The position numbers and the translations under genes are program-made. A model generated the notes under the pieces. That model was not told where the DNA came from. It was given only the letters and a program-made list of their open reading frames with translations, and did no database searches. From the NCBI GenBank assembly GCA_028865235.1, contig CP114561.1, positions 3,182,001 to 3,246,000 on the forward strand: DNA of 64,000 nt, in the 5' to 3' direction. The number at the start of each line of letters is the position of its first letter. The first letter of the stretch is position 1. The stretch is from Candidatus Manganitrophus sp. (GTDB lineage Bacteria > Nitrospirota > Nitrospiria > SBBL01 > Manganitrophaceae). This document shows positions 56,908 to 64,000 of this stretch, in pieces.

Positions 56908-58740
56908 GCTCTTCCGAGCGCCCGGTCGAGGTTGAACGCGGCGCTGATCAGGCCGAGATGGGTGAACGCCTGCGGAAAGTTTCCGAGCGCTTCCCCGACC
57001 GGGCCGGTCTCTTCGGCGTAGAGACCGAGGTGGTTGGCGTAGCCGAGCATCTGCTCGAAGATCAACCGGGCGCTTTCGAGCCGCTCCGGATTGAAGCGGC
57101 CGGCGCGGGCCATCGCCTCCACCAGCCAGAAGGTGCAGATGTTGAACGTTCCCTCGACGTCGTCGAACCCGTCCGGAAGGTCCCGTATATTGTACCGGTA
57201 GACGAGGCTGTTGGAGACCAGCCCCCCTTCTTCGGGCGATTTGAGAATGGCATCGAGGGTCTTTCGCATCCGCGGGTCGTCGGGAGAGGTGAAGAAGACG
57301 AGCGGCATCATGAGGAGCGCCGCATCGAGCGCGTGGCCGCCGTAATACTGAACGAAGGTTTGCCGCTTCGCGTCCCATCCGCGGGTCATGATCTCTTGAT
57401 AGATCGTGTCGCGGCAGGTGAGCCACCGCAAGCGGTCGGCCGGAAAAGAGCGCTTCTCGGCAAGCCGGTGCGCCCGATCGAACGCCACCCACGACATCAG
57501 CTTCGAGTAGACGAAGTGGTACCGGCCGGCGCGGACCTCCCAGATCCCCTCGTCGGGCTGGTCCCAATTTTCGGCCAAATAATCCATCAGCCGGCTGAGG
57601 CTCCGCCAGAAATCGTACGAGATCGGCGCGCCGTGCTTGTTGTAGAGATAGACCGAATCCATCAGCTCCCCGTAGATGTCGAGCTGGATCTGGTTGTAGG
57701 CGCCGTTGCCGATCCGGACAGGTCGCGACCCGCGGTATCCTTCGAGGTGATCGAGATGTTCCTCGTCCAATCGGTGGCGGCCGTCTATCCCGTACATGAT
57801 CTGGAGCGATCCGTCCGGCTTCAGCTCTGCGCAGCGCGCTTCCACCCAGCCCATGAACGCCGTCGCCTCCTCCGTGAGGCCGATCCGCATCAGGGCGTAG
57901 AGGGTGAAGGCGGCGTCCCGAATCCAGGTGTAGCGATAATCCCAATTCCGCTTCCCGCCGATCACCTCCGGCAGAGAGCAGCTCGGCGCCGCGACGATTG
58001 CTCCGGTCGGCCGGAAGGTCATCAGCTTCAAAGCCAGCGCCGAGCGGTGGACGGTCTCCCGCCAACGGCCGCTGTAGGTGCACTTGGAGAGCCAGCGCCG
58101 CCAGTAGTCGACCGTTTTCTTGAAAAGCGCCGTCGCCTCTTTCTCGGAGAGCCCGATTCCGCACCCCTGTCCCAGCTCGGTATCCTGCAAGACGAAAGTG
58201 ACGCTCTCTTCCTCCCGGAGGCGGAACTCGGCGATGACCCCTTTTCCGTCGGGCGTGAGCGGAACGGCGGTCGCCAGCCCCAGCGTCAGCAGAGGGACTC
58301 GAAGCAGACCCCCTCGGGAGAAGATGCGTCCGGTGTTCGTCCCGGGCGTAGTTGAAGGCGGGCCGGCACTCCATCCGGAAGGGCATGCTTCCCCGGACAA
58401 CCCGGACGCGGCGAACGAGCTGATGGCTTCCGTGGCCTTCCCAGTCCAAATCGACCGGCATATAATCGGTGACCTCGCCGACCCCGTCGGGAGAGTAGAA
58501 GCGGGTCACCAGAATGTTGGTGTCGGGCCAATAGGCCTGCCGCGACCGGATCTTTTCCGGCGGCTCGGCCGGGGCGATCTTGAAGCGCCCCCCGATCCGG
58601 TCGTCGAGAATTGCCGCAAAAAGGGAAGGGGAGTCGAAGTGGGGAAAGCAGTACCAGTCGATCGAGCCGTCGATCCCGACCAGCGCGGCGGTGTGCATGT
58701 CGCCGATCAGCCCGTAATTTTCAATCGGTTGATAGGGCAT
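56904..58740 (-). CDS. Glycoside hydrolase family 15 (glucoamylase/trehalase-like) protein (frame break near 58305)
   Basis: About 610 residues. N-terminal GH15 start [20 protein letters not shown] and [20 protein letters not shown], then after a slip near 58305 the catalytic alpha/alpha barrel: [60 protein letters not shown] and [20 protein letters not shown] with the general acid/base Glu. It hydrolyses alpha-glucans or trehalose from the end to glucose. No signal peptide. It is the last gene of a minus-strand operon: glucose dehydrogenase ends one base upstream of its ATG. Confidence 0.9.
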
Positions 58741-59842
58741 CTAGAAATCCGCCACGTCGCAATAGATTTTGATCGTCTCTTTCCCTTCGGTCAGGAGTTG
58801 AAACAGGCGGCCGTAGTTTTCCAGCCCCTTCACCGGGTGGGTCAGAAGGCGTTTCAGCCAGCCGGGATAGGCCGCTTCGGCGCAGGCGAGGTCGCGCACG
58901 CCGGTTTTGAAGTGCTCGCGATTGGCGCTGACGGTCCCGACGATCACCTTGTTTCCAAGCACGATTCCCAGGTTGATCTGATCGGCCGGAATCTCGCTCC
59001 ACTGCTGCCCGCCGGTCACGCTGGAGAGGATCAGCACCCCGTTCTTCCCGAGCGCCTCCGTTGCCTCGAACGCCATCGGAGAATGCCCGGTGGCCTCCAG
59101 GATCAGATCGAACGGCCCATATCGCCGCGCCGCATCCCAGAGGGAAAATTCTTGGGTGGAAAGATACCGGGCCCCGATCGCTTCGGCGAGATCGGCGTTC
59201 AGGGTGGGCTTCTTTTTCGCGCGAAGGTCGTCACCTCAACCCCCGCAGCCGGAGGATCAGGGTGGCGAGCAGGCCGATCGTCCCGGCCCCCAACACCGCC
59301 GCCCGCTGCGGCCGCCAGACCTTCAGCCGGTGCTGAATCTCCATCGCCTGCGCCCACCCCTTCTGCATCACCGTGCTCGGCTCCAGCAAGACCCCCACCT
59401 CCTTGAGGGAGGGGGGGACCGGGATGATGTACTCCATGTCATCGACATAATATTCGGCGAGATATCCGTGGAGGAGGTTGATCCCCCGCTCGTAATAGAC
59501 CGCGTCGGTGGTGAAGTCATAAAGGCCGATCTGATCGTAGAGGCTGCGCCCCGGCCGGCGGACCGTGGCGACGACGTAGTCGCCCGGTTTCAGGTGAGCG
59601 ACATTCGGTCCGACCGCTTCCACCCGCCCGAAATTTTCATGGCCGAGGATGAGGAAGTCCTCCCCCGGCGGCGGGGCGCCGTAAAGCGCTTCATTAATTT
59701 CCCGGTCGGTGCCGTCGACGCCGACGCGGAGCACTTTCACGAGAACCCCGCGCCCGTTCGAAACACTTTCGAGATCGGGCCGGGGGGCCTCGGTGAGATG
59801 GGCCGAATTCGGTTTTCCGGGATAAACTGCGACCGCTTTCAT
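58741..59842 (-). CDS. Glucose-1-dehydrogenase-like zinc-containing MDR protein (frame break near 59240)
   Basis: About 368 residues. N-terminal GroES-like domain, [20 protein letters not shown] and [20 protein letters not shown], and [20 protein letters not shown] match archaeal-type glucose dehydrogenases. A Rossmann core [20 protein letters not shown] ends at the C-run slip near 59240, then continues [20 protein letters not shown] and [20 protein letters not shown]. It oxidises glucose to gluconolactone. Its stop TAG abuts the ATG of the glucoamylase gene, linking glucose release to oxidation. Confidence 0.85.
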
Positions 59843-59848
59843 GATGAT

Positions 59849-60434
59849 TTACCTTATGAGCTTGAATTCGACGTCCGATCCCATTTTAAGAGCGTAGCCG
59901 AGTTGGATGTGAAAGTAGCCGAGGGTCTCCAGCCAGCGGGCGTTTTGAAGCGGGCCGGCGTCGACGGCGTCGAAACCGATCTCCCCGTCCCAATTGAAGA
60001 ACCGCCGCCTTCGCTTCCCCGTCGTCTCCCGCGGCGAAGAGGGTGATCGGCTCGTCCTTCACCTTTCCGAGGTACATATGTTCAGCAAAGACAGTATTGA
60101 ATGCTTTGATCACTTTTGCCGAGGGGACTTTCTTTTGCAATTCCTCCGCGCCGCTGGTGGTGCAGCCGAGGGCGAGCTGAAAGTCGGCGGTGACGACATT
60201 GGTGACGTCGACCAGCGGCTTCCCGTTGACATTCTCTCCCATTTCGCGCAGCGTCTCGTCGAGGGCGGCGAAGGGGACGGCGAGAATGATCACCTCTCCC
60301 CAAGCGGAGGTCTCCTGCACCCCCTTTCAGGTAGTGTCCCACCCCCTTCGCCTCGTACCCCGCCCGCTCACATCCCCGCGCAGGAGCGCGTGCCCGACGT
60401 TTCCTTTTCCGATAATTCCGATTTTGGGTTTCAT
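59849..60434 (-). CDS. NADPH-dependent F420-reductase-type NAD(P)-binding protein (several frame breaks)
   Basis: About 195 residues, pieced from three frames. Start MKPKIGIIGKGNVGHALLRG (GxGxxG), then VIILAVPFAALDETLREMGE, GKPLVDVTNVVTADFQLALG, KVIKAFNTVFAEHMYLGKVK and ITLFAAGDDGEAKAAVLQLG, the order seen in F420-dependent NADP reductases and related short NADP-binding proteins. The C-terminus reads MGSDVEFKLIR before a TAA at 59849. Breaks lie near 60370, 60320 and 59985. Whether it uses F420 cannot be told here. Confidence 0.72.
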
Positions 60435-60459
60435 AGTCTCTCCCATTTTTCAAGACGGA

Positions 60460-60846
60460 TTAGAACAGGGTGTTGTTGTTCTCCGATTTCTCCGGAACCT
60501 CTTGGATCACGTCCCAATGCTCGACGACCTTTCCGTTTTCCAGCCGGAAAATATCGACCACCGCCATGCCGCGATCGTCCGGCTTTCGGACCATATGGCT
60601 GTGGAGCGCCACCCGATCCCCTTCGGCGATCTCTCTTTTGAAATCGACCCGCAGAGAAGGAAAGGCTTTTGTAAATTCGCGGACAAAGGCGATAAACGCG
60701 TCCGGGCCGTCCGGCGCCATCGGATTGTGCTGCCGGTAGTAGGGGCCCATGTATTTTGCGACCGCTTCCTCGGGCTTCTTTTGATTGAAGGCGAGATCAT
60801 AGAACGCGCGGACGTTTTGTTTGTTCGTTTCCAATGAAGGATTCAT
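60460..60846 (-). CDS. SnoaL-like polyketide-cyclase-fold protein
   Basis: 128 residues, NTF2-like fold: NVRAFYDLAFNQKKPEEAVA, PYYRQHNPMAPDGPDAFIAF, VDFKREIAEGDRVALHSHMV and MAVVDIFRLENGKVVEHWDV, the hallmarks of the SnoaL-like family (HNP...G and a WDV end). Such proteins are small-molecule cyclases or hydrolases; the substrate is unknown. A close relative lies 48 bases upstream. Confidence 0.85.
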   Translation of the reverse strand: MNPSLETNKQNVRAFYDLAFNQKKPEEAVAKYMGPYYRQHNPMAPDGPDAFIAFVREFTKAFPSLRVDFKREIAEGDRVALHSHMVRKPDDRGMAVVDIFRLENGKVVEHWDVIQEVPEKSENNNTLF

Positions 60847-60893
60847 CTCTTCCTCCAGAAGGGTGCGATGCGACTTTCAGGACCATTTCCGGG

Positions 60894-61363
60894 TTACGCC
60901 GCCTTCGATATCTTTCCTGTGGTCAGTGTAACGCCGATCTGCTGCAGCAAGCTAACCAGATCATAGAAGAGCTTCTCCTCGAGAATTTCACCATTCTCGT
61001 TCCAGTGGGCGACGGTGCAAAACTCGACTTCAAATTTTTTGTTCGTCGGTGGAATGATTTTTCCGTCGAGACCTTTCATCGGTCCCTTCATGGTGCCGGT
61101 AAATTTCGCTACTGAACAGGTATCGTCGTCTTGGCCGAAAAGAATCTTGTATGGATCGTTATGCACCTTGTTGTCGGGAAAGGTTTTAAAGAATTCCTTT
61201 GCCTCTTCCTCATGCGCATGCCGTCCCCGGGTCGGCTCGGCCTCGCGGGCCAATAGACGGCAACGCTCTCGGCGTGACGTTTTTTAAACGTCTCCCAATC
61301 CTGGGAATTCCATGCATCGTCCAGGGTTTTCATCAACGCCATGTTTCTCTCAATGCTGCTCAT
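60894..61363 (-). CDS. SnoaL-like/NTF2-fold protein (frame break near 61235)
   Basis: About 156 residues. Start MSSIERNMALMKTLDDAWNS after GGAGG, then WETFKKRHAESVAVYWPA; the next frame continues TRGRHAHEEEAKEFFKTFPD, DDTCSVAKFTGTMKGPMKGL and EVEFCTVAHWNENGEILEEK. This fits the ester-cyclase/SnoaL-like family. It is the first gene of the minus-strand operon with a second SnoaL protein, the F420-type reductase, glucose dehydrogenase and glucoamylase. Confidence 0.82.
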
Positions 61364-61528
61364 AGGGTCCTCCATTGTCGGTTAAAAGCCCCCGGCGCAT
61401 GTTCCCATCCTAGCCCCGGCCTTGAACATGTGTCTATAACCCTTTGGAAGAGGGGGAGAATCCTCACAATGAAGGGTGTATCTCCCTGCGCCAAGCGGAG
61501 GAGAAATCGTCTTGCTCGGAAAGGGATG

Positions 61529-61558
61529 TTGACTTGATTTGTACGACCCGGCTATACA
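61529..61558 (+). promoter_or_regulatory. Sigma-70-type promoter for the rhomboid gene
   Basis: -35 TTGACT (61529-61534), 18-base spacer, -10 TATACA (61553-61558) in GGCTATACAGGAG, about 95 bases before the ATG at 61652. Confidence 0.6.
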
Positions 61559-61651
61559 GGAGAAAGAAGTCGAGAAATAACGTCTTACGAAACGCGTAGG
61601 TAACGTTGACAAATTGTTGCCCGTGATTCGTCTGCCAGGAAGCCGGAAAAC

Positions 61652-62388
61652 ATGATTCCGATTCGCGATACCATCCCAAGCAGGAGTGCCCCTGTCGTCA
61701 CTGGGTCGCTGATTGCCGTCAACACGGCCGTCTTTTTTTACGAGCTCAGCCTCGGCCCGATCGGTGTCGAACAGCTCTTTTATTGGTTTGGCCTCGTCCC
61801 CGCCCGCTACAGTCACCCCGAATGGGCGCTGACGGTCGGGCTCCCTCCCGACGATTACCTCCCTTTTCTGACGAGCACGTTCCTGCACGGGGGATGGCCG
61901 CACCTGATCGGCAACATGTGGACCCTCTGGATCTTCGGCGACAATGTCGAGGACCGGATGGGACACGCCCGGTTTCTGGCCTTCTACCTCCTGACCGGCC
62001 TTGCGGCGGGGTTGACGCACTGGTTCACGAACGTCGACTCCATCGTCCCAACGGTCGGCGCTTCGGGGGCCATTGCAGGGGTGCTGGGGGCCTATTTCAT
62101 CTTGTTTCCGCACGCCCGCATCATCGCGATCTTCCCGGTTTTCTTCTTTCCGTTCTTTTTCGAGCTGCCGGCAGGGTTTTATCTTTTGTTCTGGGGGCTC
62201 AGCCAGCTCTTCAGCGGGACCCTCTCAACCCTTGCCGCCGCGGACGTGGGGGGGTGGCTTGGTGGGCGCATGTCGGCGGCTTTGTTTCGGGGATGTTGCT
62301 TTATCGGCTCTTCATCCTTCGTCCGCGCGACGGTCCCCGGCGATTCGAGCGGGACGAGGTCGGCATCGAAGGGGCCTGGGCCCGTTAA
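61652..62388 (+). CDS. Rhomboid-family intramembrane serine protease (frame break near 62250)
   Basis: About 246 residues with six membrane helices. LTSTFLHGGWPHLIGNMWTL carries the conserved HxxxN, VGASGAIAGVLGAYFILFP the catalytic Ser in GASGA, and after correcting the seven-G run (62248-62254) VAWWAHVGGFVSGMLLYRL the catalytic His. Cleaves transmembrane substrates. ATG at 61652 after an 18-base-spaced promoter; an SDH-type protease gene follows 18 bases later. Confidence 0.92.
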
Positions 62389-62405
62389 CCGATTAGGAGG
62401 AAACC

Positions 62406-63239
62406 ATGGGAGTCGGCGATCTCTTTTTCTTCTTCATCTTCACGGCGCTCCAGCCGGTCCTGCAGCAACGCCTTCTTGAAGGCTCGCGGCGCCGGCTCAT
62501 CGCGCAGATCGAGCACAAGCGCGGCTCGCGCGTTATCCTCCTGGTCCACCGGCAGGAGACGATGAACGTGCTCGGCTTTCCGATCATGCGCTATATCGAC
62601 ATTAACGATTCCGAGGATATCCTGCGCGCCTTCGAGCTGACCGATCCGGAGGTGCCGATCGACATCGTATTGCATACGCCGGGCGGACTGGTTTTGGCCG
62701 CGCTCCAGATCGCCCATGCCGTCCGCCATCGGAAGGGGAAGGTGACGGTCTTCGTGCCGCACTATGCCATGTCGGGGGGGACGCTCATCGCCCTTGCCGC
62801 CGATGAAATCGTGATGGCGCGCGACGCGGTGCTCGGGCCGGTCGATCCGCAGCTCGGGCAATATCCCGCCGCCTCTCTGCTGAAGGTGGTTGCGAAAAAA
62901 CCGATCTCCGAGGTGGACGACAATACCCTCATTTTCGCCGACATCGGTGAAAAGGCGATCAACCAGGTTCGCGAGAGCGTCGGCGAACTGCTGCGCACCC
63001 TGCCGCCGGACAAGTCGGCCGAGCTGGCCGGCCTCCTTTCCACGGGGAGGTGGACCCATGACTATCCGATTCGGTTTGAGGAGGCCCAACGGCTCGGCCT
63101 CCATGTCCGCTCGGAGATGCCCCCTGAGATCTTGCAGCTGATGAGCCTCTACCCGCAGCCGGTCCGGCGGCAGCCTTCGGTGGAGTACCTGCCGATGCCG
63201 CGCCGCGCGCAGGAGCCGGCGCGGGGGGCGTCTAAGTAG
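62406..63239 (+). CDS. Membrane-anchored SDH/SppA-type serine protease
   Basis: 277 residues of the serine dehydrogenase proteinase (SDH_sah, ClpP/crotonase-fold) family. N-terminal membrane anchor GDLFFFFIFTALQPVLQQRL, then VPIDIVLHTPGGLVLAALQI, VTVFVPHYAMSGGTLIALAA with the nucleophile Ser in AMSGGT, and DEIVMARDAVLGPVDPQLGQ. AGGAGG precedes the ATG. It follows the rhomboid gene and probably acts with it in degrading membrane proteins. Confidence 0.88.
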   Translation: MGVGDLFFFFIFTALQPVLQQRLLEGSRRRLIAQIEHKRGSRVILLVHRQETMNVLGFPIMRYIDINDSEDILRAFELTDPEVPIDIVLHTPGGLVLAALQIAHAVRHRKGKVTVFVPHYAMSGGTLIALAADEIVMARDAVLGPVDPQLGQYPAASLLKVVAKKPISEVDDNTLIFADIGEKAINQVRESVGELLRTLPPDKSAELAGLLSTGRWTHDYPIRFEEAQRLGLHVRSEMPPEILQLMSLYPQPVRRQPSVEYLPMPRRAQEPARGASK

Positions 63240-63257
63240 CTGTCTTGGAGAGAACGG

Positions 63258-63286
63258 TTGACTTCCTCATTCGACTGGACTATACA
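63258..63286 (+). promoter_or_regulatory. Sigma-70-type promoter
   Basis: -35 TTGACT (63258-63263), 17-base spacer, -10 TATACA (63281-63286) in CTGGACTATACAGGAG, the same context as the promoters at 39203, 51082 and 61529. Confidence 0.6.
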
Positions 63287-63356
63287 GGAGAACCGGGGGT
63301 GAAGAAGGACCCCTTCTGCGACCCACATGTGTTCAAAGAGACGGTTCTGAGACAAG

Positions 63357-63978
63357 ATGCAGAGGAAGATCGCGGCCTTTGTTGCATTCAATGCCTATTT
63401 ATTCTGCATCCTCATTGCATTTTATAATGCGCTTCCCGAGCTTTTTCACCTGAACTTTCGTTCTTCTCTGTCCCCTTTATTGCCCGATCCGTACTTTGAA
63501 ACTCCCCAATGGGATTTTAGGCGCCTTCCTTTTTCTTCTCCTGAGCCTCCTGGCGACATCGATCGCGGCTGTTCTGGCCGGTGCGATCGTAAAGAGCCGG
63601 GGCGGGGTGGTCGCTGCGAAGAGCGCCATCCCGATCACCATTGTGTGGATCGAGATTTTTTTCGTTTCTCTTTTTACCGGGACCCTCGCTTCCGGAGCCG
63701 TCTCCCTTGCGGCCGTCCCCCTCACGATCTTGTTCTCCTCCTATTGCGGGAACGTCGGCGAACGGATACAGCGGGAATACTATTCCGATACGACGATTTT
63801 CGGGATTTATCCTTATCATTTTATCTGGATGGTGTTTCCCCTTTTCGTCTACTCGATGATGACGGCCGCTTGGCTTCCCTATCTTGTAGATGCTCTCTTT
63901 CACAATGGCCTGGGTGCGAGTTTTTCCGAAACGCTTCTCCACCTGCTCTCCCTGATATACACTCTCCTTCCTTTTTAG
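63357..63978 (+). CDS. Hypothetical membrane protein (probable frame break near 63510)
   Basis: From the ATG at 63357 the frame encodes one helix, KIAAFVAFNAYLFCILIAFY, and a short loop ending LLPDPYFETP. A shift in CCCC near 63508 joins it to NGILGAFLFLLLSLLATSIA and three further helices ending LIYTLLPF at 63978. The result is a five-helix membrane protein of about 205 residues. No clear ribosome-binding site is present at 63357, and a GTG at 63299 after AGGAG is an alternative beginning in another frame. Function unknown. Confidence 0.5.
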
Positions 63979-64000
63979 GGATGAGCGCACTTCTCCATGT

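Noticed and set aside
56817..58355. 512-codon plus-strand frame opposite the glucoamylase
   Set aside because: Antisense of a recognised GH15 protein; no family features.
1..64000. CRISPR arrays, tRNA/rRNA genes, phage or integrase genes
   Set aside because: No regularly spaced repeats, no tRNA-like cloverleaf or rRNA sequence, and no integrase or transposase motifs were found; palindromes are dispersed, not arrayed.

Overview
The window looks like a chromosomal segment of a bacterium of the phylum Nitrospirota, perhaps near the Nitrospiria/Manganitrophaceae. This is inferred from the gene mix: a quinol-oxidising cluster of Rieske protein, cytochrome b and CydA-like proteins, GspG-like pseudopilins, sigma-54 activators, NfeD/slipin, and moderately high GC. 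No rRNA, tRNA, CRISPR array, integrase or intact insertion sequence was seen. About two dozen genes are split by single-base shifts, many at homopolymer runs, and family-consistent sequence resumes in the next frame. I treat these as probable base-calling errors and annotate whole genes with the break noted.

Layout. 1-2033: membrane protease NfeD (5' end outside the window) and a slipin. 2063-3743 (minus): an AtpI-like protein and hemL, whose middle third has foreign-looking composition. 3867-10503: a beta-propeller lipoprotein, two pseudopilin-like proteins and a large PD40/beta-barrel protein. 11056-12260: a FAD amine oxidase. 12362-14751: a coiled-coil protein, a WYL-regulator remnant, gap and a BON protein. 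15206-16594: small secreted proteins. 16533-21258 (minus): the respiratory cluster, headed by a degenerate receiver protein. 21490-27925 (minus): a sigma-54 activator, orphan OppD/OppF ATPases and 2-oxoacid dehydrogenase E2, E1beta and E1alpha. 28666-33145 (minus): zinc-ribbon proteins, a receiver, a sugar nucleotidyltransferase, a Crp/Fnr regulator and an NtrC-type activator. 33397-39155: a UvrD-like helicase, an AAA ATPase with a C-terminal membrane helix, an FNT channel and two unknowns. 39306-41224: VOC, 2OG-Fe oxygenase and cupin proteins. 41362-51006: a HEPN-like ORF, then four DGPF proteins, two VOC proteins, a DUF1428 protein, an RND pump and an ECF42-type sigma factor. 51189-56767: methyltransferase, FKBP, MDR oxidoreductase, DsbA-like protein, peroxiredoxin, tandem GNAT. 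56904-61363 (minus): GH15 glucoamylase, glucose dehydrogenase, F420-type reductase, two SnoaL proteins. 61652-63978: rhomboid, SDH-type protease and a membrane protein.

Two themes stand out. First, -24/-12 (sigma-54) promoter matches lie before the respiratory operon, before the gap/BON operon and before the secreted-protein genes, and two sigma-54 activators are encoded nearby. Second, a short palindrome with GTAGGGGCG arms recurs between genes, and in four cases its terminal CTAC supplies the TAG stop codon of the neighbouring gene.
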